Shown here piece after piece: positions 28,998 through 40,006 of a stretch of 64,000 nt of DNA. Position numbers and translations under genes: made by a program. Each line of letters opens with the position of its first letter. The first letter of the stretch is position 1. Origin of the DNA: Qipengyuania qiaonensis (GTDB taxonomy: Bacteria; Pseudomonadota; Alphaproteobacteria; Sphingomonadales; Sphingomonadaceae); the NCBI RefSeq assembly GCF_019711515.1, contig NZ_JAIGNO010000001.1, positions 186,001 to 250,000 of the forward strand. The letters run 5' to 3'. Below the pieces are notes generated by a model. It saw nothing but the letters and a program-made list of their open reading frames with translations, was not told the origin of the DNA and ran no database searches.

Positions 28998-29852
28998 CTA
29001 GCCCACTGCGGTGATCCGGTCGCACGCTCGGTCGTCGCCTTGCAGACCTAAACGCAGGGCATCGCTGCGCTGCTTGCTGGTGCCGTGGGTAAAGTTTTCG
29101 GAAGAAACGCGCCCGCCCGTCAACCGATCGTCGCCGATCGCGGCCGCCGCGTTCATGCCCTCTTCGATATCGCCGGGTTCGATCAGGTTGCGGTTCTTGC
29201 CCGCCCAGACGCCGGCATAGCAGTCGGCCTGCAGTTCCATCAGCACCTGCAACCGGTTCGCGCTGCGCGGATTTTGCTGCTGTGCGCTGCGGATCTGCTG
29301 CGATATGCCGGTGATCGTCTGGATATGGTGCCCGTATTCGTGGGCCATGACGTAATAGCGCGCAAAATCGCCTCCGGCACCCAATTGACGTTCCAGCGTG
29401 TCGTAGAAACTGGTATCGATATAGATTGTCTGGTCGGCGGGACAGTAGAACGGTCCCATCGCCGAACTGCCCGCCCCGCAGGCCGTGTTGACACCGCCGC
29501 CGCCATACAGGTCGAGTGTCGGCTGTGCGAACCGATCGCCGTAGCCTTGTTCCTGAAAGCTCCGCGCCCACGTCGCATTGAGCGAGGTCAGCGCATTGCA
29601 GGCCTCGGTCGCATATGCGCTGCTGGTGCATACTTCCTGTTCGTTGGTATTGGCCGGGCCGGCCTGCGGCTGCCCCTGCTGCACGCTCTCGACCATGCCA
29701 GCGGTTTGCATCGGGTCGAGACCGAAGACGAAATAGCCCAGCGCAGCGATCACGATGGTGCCGCAACCGATCCCGCCGGCCTTGCCGCCCGGCATGCCTC
29801 CGCCGCTCGACCGCACGTTGATGTTGCCGGTATCGAATGGATTGAGCCGCAT
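28998..29852 (-). CDS. YpfJ-type neutral zinc metallopeptidase
   Basis: The protein is 284 residues. It opens MRLNPFDTGNINVRSSGG, has a Gly-rich linker and one membrane helix (about 29-46), then the PF04228 domain. That domain shows ADQTIYIDTSFYDTL, MAHEYGHHIQ (zinc ligands His171, Glu172, His175) and QADCYAGVW with the third ligand region. Members are membrane-anchored putative proteases of unknown substrate. Convergent with the M56 gene across about 100 bp. Confidence 0.9.
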   Translation of the reverse strand: MRLNPFDTGNINVRSSGGGMPGGKAGGIGCGTIVIAALGYFVFGLDPMQTAGMVESVQQGQPQAGPANTNEQEVCTSSAYATEACNALTSLNATWARSFQEQGYGDRFAQPTLDLYGGGGVNTACGAGSSAMGPFYCPADQTIYIDTSFYDTLERQLGAGGDFARYYVMAHEYGHHIQTITGISQQIRSAQQQNPRSANRLQVLMELQADCYAGVWAGKNRNLIEPGDIEEGMNAAAAIGDDRLTGGRVSSENFTHGTSKQRSDALRLGLQGDDRACDRITAVG

Positions 29853-29939
29853 CCGCTCCCCCTTTGCCTGCCTGCTTTACAGCGCCTGGTATGTGCGTAA
29901 TGGCCGATATCGATATGTCCTACAACGCCGGAGGTTGAA

Positions 29940-30695
29940 ATGTTTCTCAAAGGTAAGCGCGCACTCGTCACCGGCTCTACCAGCGGCATCGGTCTGGCCA
30001 TTGCGCGTGCACTGGCGGGGGAGGGCGCGAGCATCGTGCTTAACGGTTTCGGCGACGAGGGCGAGATTGCCGAGCTCTGCAAGGAACTTAACGCGACCCA
30101 TAGCGGCGCGGATCTGACGGACGTCGCGCAAGTCGAAGCGATGATGGCGGAAGCAGGAGATATCGACATCCTGGTCAACAATGCCGGCATGCAGCATGTC
30201 GCCCCGGTCGAGGAGTTTCCGGTCGACAAATGGAATCTCATCATCGCGCTCAATTTGACCGCAGCGTTTCACACCACCCGGCTTGCCTTGCCCGGCATGA
30301 AGAAGAAGGGTTGGGGACGGATCATCAACACGGCAAGCGCGCATTCCAAGGTCGCGAGCCCGTTCAAGGCAGCCTACGTCTCCGCGAAGCACGGGCTCGA
30401 CGGCCTGACCAAGACCGTTGCGCTGGAACTGGCCGAATGCGGCGTGACCGCCAATTGCATCAGCCCCGGCTATGTCTGGACGCCGCTGGTCGAGAACCAG
30501 ATCCCCGACACGATGAAGGCCCGCGGCATGACGCGCGAAGCCGTGATGAACGAGGTGCTGCTGGCCAAGCAGCCGACGAAGAAATTCGTCCAACCCGAGG
30601 AAATCGGCGCGCTGGCGGTATTCCTGTGCCGTGACGAGATGCAGAACGTGAACGGCGCGAACTGGAGCATTGATGGCGGCTGGACGGCCGAGTAG
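29940..30695 (+). CDS. bdhA: 3-hydroxybutyrate dehydrogenase
   Basis: The protein is 251 residues. It is an SDR with VTGSTSGIGLAIARAL, ILVNNAGMQHVAPVEEFP and ASPFKAAYVSAKHGLDG (catalytic Tyr-x3-Lys). The MQHVAPVEEFP and C-terminal VNGANWSIDGGWTAE sequences are characteristic of BdhA. It interconverts 3-hydroxybutyrate and acetoacetate, typically in polyhydroxybutyrate use. A GGAG site precedes the start. Confidence 0.92.
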   Translation: MFLKGKRALVTGSTSGIGLAIARALAGEGASIVLNGFGDEGEIAELCKELNATHSGADLTDVAQVEAMMAEAGDIDILVNNAGMQHVAPVEEFPVDKWNLIIALNLTAAFHTTRLALPGMKKKGWGRIINTASAHSKVASPFKAAYVSAKHGLDGLTKTVALELAECGVTANCISPGYVWTPLVENQIPDTMKARGMTREAVMNEVLLAKQPTKKFVQPEEIGALAVFLCRDEMQNVNGANWSIDGGWTAE

Positions 30696-30721
30696 CGGCG
30701 CTCTCCGGCATTTCGCGACCC

Positions 30722-30736
30722 CCGGGTTTGACCCGG
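30722..30736. repeat. Short hairpin CCGGGT-TTG-ACCCGG
   Basis: A perfect 6-bp stem with a three-base loop in the 141-bp gap between bdhA and guaB. It could be a weak terminator without a T-run or a degenerate intergenic repeat. Nothing else is seen in the gap. Confidence 0.35.
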
Positions 30737-30767
30737 AGCCATATCGTGGGACGGTATGTAGCGGTGA

Positions 30768-32300
<1,533 letters not shown>

Positions 32301-32303
32301 GCC

Positions 32304-33476
<1,173 letters not shown>

Positions 33477-33544
33477 ACGTGTTAGCCGTTCCCATTATGG
33501 CTGACGCGCCACCCATTGGACGGAAATCCCCGCTGGAGACAATT

Positions 33545-34051
33545 ATGCGTTTCGCACCTGCCGCCGCTGCCCTTTCGCTGGCCTTGGCTGTGACATCGAG
33601 CATGGGCTGGGCAGGGCAACGTGAGCCTACGCAGCGCGCGGGAGTGCTCATTGCCGAGGGACAGGCCGCGCTGGCGCAGAACGACGTTCAGGGCGCGATC
33701 GACGCCTACGAGGCCGCATTGGCGGTCGATCCGGGATATACGCCGATCCTGCTGCGCTTGGCCGAAGCTGCGCGCGCCGATCAGTTGCAGGGCAAGGCGA
33801 TCCGCTACTACAGAGAGGCACTCGATCGCGATCCGCGCAATCTCGCTGCCATTGCGGGCGAGGGTGAGGCGATGGTCGAAAAGGGCGCTGTCGAGAAAGC
33901 CAAGGGCAATCTCGCCAAGCTGGAATCGCTGTGCGGTGCCGGTTGTCCCGAAACGAAGACGCTCTCCGCTCGTATCGCTGCAGGCCCGCCGATCCGGGTG
34001 CAGACTGCCGAAGCGGTCATGCCCGACGCGGCGGCCACCCAGCAGAACTGA
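33545..34051 (+). CDS. Exported TPR-repeat protein
   Basis: The protein is 168 residues. Start 33545 is chosen because GGAG lies 6 nt upstream and it begins a signal peptide (AAAALSLALAVTSSMGWA). Two or three tetratricopeptide repeats follow (NDVQGAIDAYEAALAVDPG, QGKAIRYYREALDRDPRN). These are protein-interaction scaffolds, and no partner is evident. The gene converges on rppH with a 1-bp gap. Confidence 0.75.
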   Translation: MRFAPAAAALSLALAVTSSMGWAGQREPTQRAGVLIAEGQAALAQNDVQGAIDAYEAALAVDPGYTPILLRLAEAARADQLQGKAIRYYREALDRDPRNLAAIAGEGEAMVEKGAVEKAKGNLAKLESLCGAGCPETKTLSARIAAGPPIRVQTAEAVMPDAAATQQN

Positions 34052-34052
34052 G

Positions 34053-34529
34053 CTAGACCAGCTCGCGAAAAGCGTCGACGACTGCGCGGTACACGCGCTT
34101 CTTGAATGGTACGATCAGGTCCGGAAGCTCGTCCGGTTCGACCCATTTCCAGTCGCAGAACTCGGGCGGATCATGCGCTTCGAGGTCGATATCGGCATCC
34201 GTTCCGGTGAAGCGCGCAAAGTACCAGACCTGTTCCTGCCCGCGATATTTGCCGCCCCACAGCTTGCCGATCAATTCTTCGGGCAGGTCATAGCGGATCG
34301 ACTCGTCCATCGCTTTGAGGATCGTGACGTTTTCCGGCTTAGCGCCGGTTTCCTCACCCAGCTCGCGTAGCGCCGCGTCCTTCAGATCTTCGCCTTCATC
34401 GACGCCGCCTTGGGGCATCTGCCACCAGTCGCCTTCCTTGTTGTCGATGCGGCGGCCGACGAACACTTTGCCGTTGCCATTCACCAGCATCACGCCCACG
34501 CATGGGCGGTAACCGAGTGGTTCCCTCAC
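34053..34529 (-). CDS. rppH: RNA pyrophosphohydrolase (Nudix)
   Basis: The protein is 158 residues. It begins YRPCVGVMLVNGNGKVFVGR, then DWWQMPQGGVDEGEDL, with the Nudix box from 41 to 63 (GxxxxxGE ... RELGEET). It closely matches the RppH/IalA type, which removes pyrophosphate from mRNA 5' ends and starts decay. The start overlaps the stop of the alpha/beta hydrolase (ATGA), so the two are co-translated. Confidence 0.93.
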   Translation of the reverse strand: MREPLGYRPCVGVMLVNGNGKVFVGRRIDNKEGDWWQMPQGGVDEGEDLKDAALRELGEETGAKPENVTILKAMDESIRYDLPEELIGKLWGGKYRGQEQVWYFARFTGTDADIDLEAHDPPEFCDWKWVEPDELPDLIVPFKKRVYRAVVDAFRELV

Positions 34530-35476
34530 CTATATCGCTCCACCATCAATTTCACTGCGTCGAGAAAGGCCTCGAGATCCGTCTGGCCGCTCGGAATCGC
34601 TTTTCTCAGCGTCGTAAAGCCGTGGATGATTCCGGGAAACTCCAGATAGACTACTTCCGTGCCGAGTTGCACCAGGTGTGCGGCGTATTCCCTGCCGGAA
34701 TCGCGCAACGGGTCGAGACCTGCGGTGCAGAGTACAGTGGGCGGCGTATTGGAACAGTCGCCTACCATCGGCGTATGCCGCGGATCGCTTGCGTCGCCGC
34801 CATACTGGTCGGTGAACCAGCTCATTGCGGCGCCGGTGAGGAGAAAGCCCTCGGCAAAAAGCGCGAGACTGTTGTGCTGGGAAGTATCGCTCGCGACCGG
34901 ATAGATCGGCGCCTGCACGATCACCGGCACGGCAGCGGGATCGTCCATCAGCTGGTTGGTGGTTACGATCGTCAGATTGCCGCCCGCACTGTCGCCGGTG
35001 ACGACCAGCCCGGTGATCTCGCGGCCAAGTTCCTCCGGCGAGGATGCGACCCAGCGGGCGGCCGCTTCGCAATCGTCGGGCGCGGCGGGAAATGGATGTT
35101 CCGGCGCAAGGCGATAATCGACCGACACCACCGGAAGATCGAGATGGTGCGAAATCTCCGTGCAGAGCGCATCGTAGACCTCCAGGTCGCCGATAACGAA
35201 GCCGCCACCGTGGATGAACAGTACGCATGGGGAAGCGCCGCGCTCCGCCTTCACATCGTAAAAGCGGATCGGGATCGGACCAGCTAGACCGGGGCAGGTG
35301 AGGTCTTTCCGAACCGCCATGGTGCGCGGCTCGCTTTCGGCCACGGCTCCCATCGCGCGCATCTGCTGACGGCCCTCGGCAGCGCCCACTTCCTCGACCC
35401 CTTTGCCACCCATGGCTTCGAGCATATCGAGAAATCCCCGGACATCTTCGCGCACATAGTGTTCGGTATCGGCCAT
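34526..35476 (-). CDS. HSL-type alpha/beta hydrolase (esterase)
   Basis: The protein is 316 residues. Oxyanion motif HGGGF (89-93) and nucleophile elbow GDSAGGN (Ser163) define the hormone-sensitive-lipase family (PF07859). DYRLAPEHPFPAAPDD follows as usual; the likely acid is in GLDPLRDSG and the histidine in GIIHGF. It is probably a cytoplasmic carboxylesterase. Substrate unknown. Confidence 0.9.
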   Translation of the reverse strand: MADTEHYVREDVRGFLDMLEAMGGKGVEEVGAAEGRQQMRAMGAVAESEPRTMAVRKDLTCPGLAGPIPIRFYDVKAERGASPCVLFIHGGGFVIGDLEVYDALCTEISHHLDLPVVSVDYRLAPEHPFPAAPDDCEAAARWVASSPEELGREITGLVVTGDSAGGNLTIVTTNQLMDDPAAVPVIVQAPIYPVASDTSQHNSLALFAEGFLLTGAAMSWFTDQYGGDASDPRHTPMVGDCSNTPPTVLCTAGLDPLRDSGREYAAHLVQLGTEVVYLEFPGIIHGFTTLRKAIPSGQTDLEAFLDAVKLMVERYR

Positions 35477-35621
35477 CGCATTCTCTCCCCTTGCGTTGCT
35501 TTTCAGGACTTAGCGTGTTCGCGACTCTTTTCCATGTGGCTTTTTGGGTCTAGCAGAGAAACTTCATTGCGAGAGGATAGGGCGCGGCCTAGGTGACCCG
35601 TCCCGACAGAAATGGCGCTGC

Positions 35622-37592
35622 ATGACGACGGCGCAGACAAGGATCGACCGGATGGCTTCCGCCGCCAAGACGCCGCTGGATGGCGCTTCCACCACCCCCG
35701 AAGCCGTGGTTGTGCGGTTTGCCGGGGACTCGGGTGATGGAATGCAGCTGACCGGCGGTCAGTTCACGCTATCGACCGCGCTCGCGGGCAACGATCTCGC
35801 CACCTTTCCCGATTTCCCGGCCGAGATCCGCGCGCCGCAAGGCACGCTGTTCGGCGTCTCGGCATTCCAGATCAACTTCGGTTCGACCGACGTCGACACT
35901 GCGGGCGACGCGCCCGACGTGCTCGTGGCGATGAATCCGGCGGCGCTCAAGACCAACCTGCCTGCGCTCAAGCCTGGCGGCCTGGTGATCGTGGACGAGG
36001 GCGAGTTCGGCAAGCGCAATCTCGACAAGGCGAAATACGACACCAATCCGCTCGAAGACGATACGCTCGCCAAGTATGACGTGCTCAAGCTCGACATTTC
36101 GGCCCGCACTATCGAAGCGGTGAAGCCCTTCGGCCTCGGCAACAAGGACGCCCTGCGCTCCAAGAACATGTGGACGCTCGGCCTTGCGCTGTGGATGTTC
36201 GACCGCGATCGCAAGCCGATCCACGACTGGCTCAAGGCCAAGTTCAAATCCAAGCCCGAAATCGCCGAAGCGAATATCGCGGCGCTCGATGCCGGTCATG
36301 CCTATGGCGAAACGGCTGAACTCGCCGGGCCGCTGCGGCAGGTCCATGTCGACCCGGTGCCGACCGCGCCCGGCCTTTATCGTACGCTGACCGGGGCGGA
36401 AGCGGTTGCGCTCGGCCTCGTCGCGGGCGCGCGCTTGTTGCGTCTGCCGATGTTCTTCGGCGGCTATCCGATCACGCCCGCTTCGGCGATCCTGCACCAT
36501 CTGGTGCGGATGAAAGAGTTCAACGTCACCACCTTCCAGGCGGAAGACGAGATTGCTGCGATCTGCGCCGCCATCGGGGCGAGCTATGCCGGGAGTCTCG
36601 GCGTAACCTCTTCCTCCGGCCCGGGCATCGCGCTCAAGACCGAGGCTATCGGCCTCGGCATCATGACCGAACTGCCGCTGGTGATCGTCAATTCGCAGCG
36701 CGGCGGTCCGTCCACCGGCCTGCCGACCAAGACCGAGCAGAGCGACCTCTACCAGGCGGTCTACGGCCGCAACGGCGATGCACCCATGCCGGTGATCGCC
36801 GCGCGCAGCCCGGCCGACGCGTTCGAATGCGCGATCGAAGCCTGCCGCATCGCGGTGCAGTACATGACGCCCGTCATGCTGTTGACCGACGGCTATATCG
36901 CCAATGCGGCCGAACCGTGGAAGGTGCCCGATCCCGAGATTTTCGAGCGGTTCCCGGCGCAGTTTCTCGACCAGCCCAACGGCCCGGACGGCCAGCTCCT
37001 GCCCTATAAGCGCGACGACAAGGGCGCGCGGCCGTGGATCAAGCCCGGCACGCCCGGCCTGATGCACCGCATCGGCGGGATCGAAAAGGCGGTCGATACC
37101 GGCCATATCGATTATTCGCCCGGCAACCACCAGGCGATGACCGATGCGCGCAAGGCCAAGATCGAAGGCATCCGCGTGCGCGACCAGCAGGTCAGCGTGG
37201 GCACCAAGAGCGGCAAGCTTGCGGTCGTAGGCTGGGGTTCGACCTATGGCCCGATCCATCAGGCGGTAAACCGCGCGCGGCGCAAGGGGCTGGACGTCAG
37301 CCACATCCATCTGCGCCACATCTGGCCGCTGCCTGCCAATCTCGAGGCACTGCTGAAAAGCTACGACAACGTGCTGGTGCCGGAGATGAACACGGGTCAG
37401 CTCAAGACGCTGCTGCGCGACCAGTACCTGATCGACGCGCAACCGCTCACCAAGACCAGCGGCCAGCCGTTCCAGATCGCCGAGCTGGAAGGTGCGATTG
37501 GCAAGTTCTTCGATGGCGTCGAAGGTAACGAGGGTGGCGAGGTGCCGCCAAACGCCGACCAATTGCCGAATCCTGTGGGAGTCGAAAAATGA
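35622..37592 (+). CDS. korA: 2-oxoacid:ferredoxin oxidoreductase, fused gamma/alpha subunit
   Basis: The protein is 656 residues from ATG 35622; a second Met at 35652 is possible. The N-terminal gamma-type domain reads VVVRFAGDSGDGMQLTGG. The alpha (pyrimidine-binding) domain has FFGGYPITPASAILHHL, SSSGPGIALKTEAIGLG and QRGGPSTGLPTKTEQSD, and a C-terminal swivel domain follows. With KorB it converts 2-oxoglutarate (or a similar 2-oxoacid) and CoA to the acyl-CoA with reduced ferredoxin. Oxoglutarate specificity is inferred from family and taxon. Confidence 0.88.
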   Translation: MTTAQTRIDRMASAAKTPLDGASTTPEAVVVRFAGDSGDGMQLTGGQFTLSTALAGNDLATFPDFPAEIRAPQGTLFGVSAFQINFGSTDVDTAGDAPDVLVAMNPAALKTNLPALKPGGLVIVDEGEFGKRNLDKAKYDTNPLEDDTLAKYDVLKLDISARTIEAVKPFGLGNKDALRSKNMWTLGLALWMFDRDRKPIHDWLKAKFKSKPEIAEANIAALDAGHAYGETAELAGPLRQVHVDPVPTAPGLYRTLTGAEAVALGLVAGARLLRLPMFFGGYPITPASAILHHLVRMKEFNVTTFQAEDEIAAICAAIGASYAGSLGVTSSSGPGIALKTEAIGLGIMTELPLVIVNSQRGGPSTGLPTKTEQSDLYQAVYGRNGDAPMPVIAARSPADAFECAIEACRIAVQYMTPVMLLTDGYIANAAEPWKVPDPEIFERFPAQFLDQPNGPDGQLLPYKRDDKGARPWIKPGTPGLMHRIGGIEKAVDTGHIDYSPGNHQAMTDARKAKIEGIRVRDQQVSVGTKSGKLAVVGWGSTYGPIHQAVNRARRKGLDVSHIHLRHIWPLPANLEALLKSYDNVLVPEMNTGQLKTLLRDQYLIDAQPLTKTSGQPFQIAELEGAIGKFFDGVEGNEGGEVPPNADQLPNPVGVEK

Positions 37593-38623
37593 ACGAGATG
37601 ACCACGATCACCACCACCCTCAAGGACTGGGAAACCGACCAGGAGGTCCGCTGGTGCCCGGGTTGCGGGGACTATGCGATCCTGAAGGCGGTACAGCGCA
37701 CGCTGCCCAAGCTCGGCGCGGATCCCAAGAACACGGTGTTCATCAGCGGCATCGGCTGTTCGAGCCGCTTCCCCTACTACGTCGAGAGCTACGGCTTCCA
37801 TACGATCCACGGCCGCGCTCCCGCGATCGCCACTGGCGTGAAACTGGCCAACCCGGACCTCGACGTGTGGATCGTCACCGGCGACGGCGACGGCATGAGC
37901 ATCGGGGGCAATCACACGATGCATATTCTGCGGCGGAACCTGAACTGCCAGATATTGCTGTTCAACAACGAGATTTATGGCCTGACCAAAGGCCAGGCCT
38001 CGCCCACCAGCCGCCTTGGCACTCGCTCGCCTACGACGCCTGCGGGCAGCTACGACCGCCCGGCCAAGGCCTGCGCCTTCGCCATCGGTGCAGGCGCGCG
38101 TTTCGTCGCCCGCGGGTTCGACGTGTCGAAGAAACTGCCCGAAGTTCTCGAAGCGGCCTATCGGCACAAGGGCGCGGCCTTCGTCGAGATTTTCCAGAAC
38201 TGCATCGTCTACAACAAGGATGTCTTCGACGGCTTCGCTGCGCCCAAAGGCGCGGAGGACCACCAGCTGTGGCTGGAAGACGGGCAACCGATGCTGTTCG
38301 CCAATGGCACCAAGGGCATCACGCTCGACCACGAGACGCTGCAACTGGCGATCGTCGATGTCGTCGATGGCGACTGGAAGGCGGCGGGTGTGATCGTCCA
38401 CAATGTGAAGAATCGCTCGATCGCGCACATGCTGGTCGAAATCCCGTTCCCGCAATTCCCCAAGGCTCTCGGCGTGCTCTACGACGATCCGCGCCCCAGC
38501 TTCGAAGGCGAAGTGGCCGACGAGAAGGCCCGTCTGTCTGAAGGCAAGGAGCCGAACCTCGCTGCGCTGCTCGGCAAGGGGCAGAGCTGGACTGTCGACG
38601 AAGACGAGGGACATCCGGCCTGA
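37589..38623 (+). CDS. korB: 2-oxoacid:ferredoxin oxidoreductase, beta subunit
   Basis: The protein is 344 residues and starts at an ATG overlapping the korA stop. VRWCPGCGDYAIL carries Fe-S cysteines (Cys23, Cys26). GIGCSSRFPYYV and the thiamine-diphosphate motif GDGDGMSIGGNH are present, then LLFNNEIYGLTKGQASPTS. It forms the catalytic centre with KorA. Confidence 0.92.
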   Translation: MNEMTTITTTLKDWETDQEVRWCPGCGDYAILKAVQRTLPKLGADPKNTVFISGIGCSSRFPYYVESYGFHTIHGRAPAIATGVKLANPDLDVWIVTGDGDGMSIGGNHTMHILRRNLNCQILLFNNEIYGLTKGQASPTSRLGTRSPTTPAGSYDRPAKACAFAIGAGARFVARGFDVSKKLPEVLEAAYRHKGAAFVEIFQNCIVYNKDVFDGFAAPKGAEDHQLWLEDGQPMLFANGTKGITLDHETLQLAIVDVVDGDWKAAGVIVHNVKNRSIAHMLVEIPFPQFPKALGVLYDDPRPSFEGEVADEKARLSEGKEPNLAALLGKGQSWTVDEDEGHPA

Positions 38624-38937
38624 CGCTCTTTCGCGCAGGCGCGCGCTCGGCCTGTCGATGATTTTCGGACGGTGATCCTTCAGGCAAGCCACCAGAAACG
38701 GCTTCGAGAGGCACCATTCATCCCGGTGTCTTTGCATCGGTACGCGAACCAAATTGCTTTCCTACTTGCGAGGTGCAGGTTACGCCCGGGATATGGAACA
38801 TCGCCTCCTATCTCCAACTCGAATTGTCTTGCCGGGCAAGGCGTCAGCAGCGATCCGGGTGGAAATCGGTGTGCAACTCATGACTGTGTCAACTCCGTCA
38901 ACCTGTGCCGGCAAAGCGCGGGCGAATCCGGACGCCG
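38624..38937. other. Intergenic region, no gene seen
   Basis: This 314-bp gap between korB and the YdjM-like gene has short open frames, but none with a start site or recognisable protein. No tRNA-like fold or strong hairpin is visible. It presumably holds the promoter of the downstream gene. Confidence 0.4.
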
Positions 38938-39888
38938 ATGGATAATCTCACGCACAGCCTCGTCGGCGCGCTGATCGGGCAGGCGGGGCTCAAGAAGAAG
39001 ACCGGGCTCGCCATGCCTGCGCTGATTATCGGCGCGAACCTGCCCGATGTGGATGCAGCGTGTTTCTTCTGGCTCGACGGGGTGGAGCATCTCGGCTTCC
39101 GCCGCGGAATCACGCATGGCCCACCGGCCATGGTACTGCTGCCGCTGATCCTCGCGGGATTGCTGTGGGGCTTCGATCGTTGGCAGGCCAGACGTGGCAC
39201 ACGCCCAGAGAGGCGCCTGCCGGTCAGCTTCAAATGGCTGTTCCTGCTGAGTTTCATCGCCTGCCTGACCCACCCGGCGCTGGACTGGCTCAACGTCTAC
39301 GGCATCCGCCTGCTCGAGCCGTTCTCGAGCCGCTGGTTCTACGGCGACACACTGTTCATCATCGATGTCTGGCTCTGGGCGCTGATGGGCTTCGCGACAT
39401 GGTTCTCGCTGAGACGCGAAAAGCGCGGCGGGGAGTGGATGAAGCCCGCGCGCTGGGCGATAGCGGTGGCGCTGGCATATATCGGGTTCAACGGCGGCAT
39501 TACCTATCTCGCCGAGACCAGCAAGGGCACCATGGCAGTGCCGTACCCGATTGTCGCTATCGGCAGTCCGCCTCCGCTAGCCTTCTGGGTGCGTGAGCGG
39601 ATCATTCAGACCGATGACGGACGGTGGTACTCGACCTCATGGACCGGCAAGGATATCGGCTATGGATACAAGGCACCCGATGCGGTGCTGTGCCGAATGC
39701 CCGAGAATGCGGCCGAACAATCGAGCGGAGCTGCAGCATTTCTCTTGTGGTCGCGCACGCCTTTTGCCGAAATGGCCGAAGACGGGTCGGTCATTTTGCG
39801 CGACGCGCGATTTTACCAGCCATTGTCCGAAGACCGCTTCTCGGTCGCGCTGCCCGATGTGCAGTGCGAGGAACTTCCCGCTCCATGA
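38938..39888 (+). CDS. YdjM-like metal-dependent hydrolase-type membrane protein
   Basis: The protein is 316 residues. The start MDNLTHSLVGALIGQAG is the typical opening of the DUF457/YdjM family, followed by GANLPDVDAACFF, RRGITHGPPAM and LTHPALDWLNVYG, the conserved His/Asp motifs. Four to five membrane helices span about 50-210, and the last 100 residues are periplasmic or soluble. Function is unknown; some relatives are SOS-regulated or hydrolase-like. Confidence 0.82.
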   Translation: MDNLTHSLVGALIGQAGLKKKTGLAMPALIIGANLPDVDAACFFWLDGVEHLGFRRGITHGPPAMVLLPLILAGLLWGFDRWQARRGTRPERRLPVSFKWLFLLSFIACLTHPALDWLNVYGIRLLEPFSSRWFYGDTLFIIDVWLWALMGFATWFSLRREKRGGEWMKPARWAIAVALAYIGFNGGITYLAETSKGTMAVPYPIVAIGSPPPLAFWVRERIIQTDDGRWYSTSWTGKDIGYGYKAPDAVLCRMPENAAEQSSGAAAFLLWSRTPFAEMAEDGSVILRDARFYQPLSEDRFSVALPDVQCEELPAP

Positions 39889-39891
39889 ACC

Positions 39892-39979
39892 GTCATTGCG
39901 AGCGTAGCGAAGCAATCTACAGCCGTGCTCGTTAAGCCATGGATTGCCGCGGCGACTGCGTCGTATCGCAACGATTGAC
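39892..39979. repeat. MITE-like palindromic repeat, copy A
   Basis: An 88-bp element begins gtcattgcgagcgtagcgaa, continues gcaatc, and has ccatggattgccgcgg in the right half. It ends in an inverted match to its start (gattgac). It resembles copy B at 55087-55186 in both halves. It lies in the short gap before the photolyase gene. Confidence 0.7.
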
Positions 39980-40006
39980 AAGGGGCGGGTTTCGGGAATT
40001 GCCGGT

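Noticed and set aside
38624..38937. Possible small genes in the gap after korB
   Set aside because: The open frames are short, lack ribosome sites and give arginine-rich, low-quality translations typical of chance frames in GC-rich DNA.
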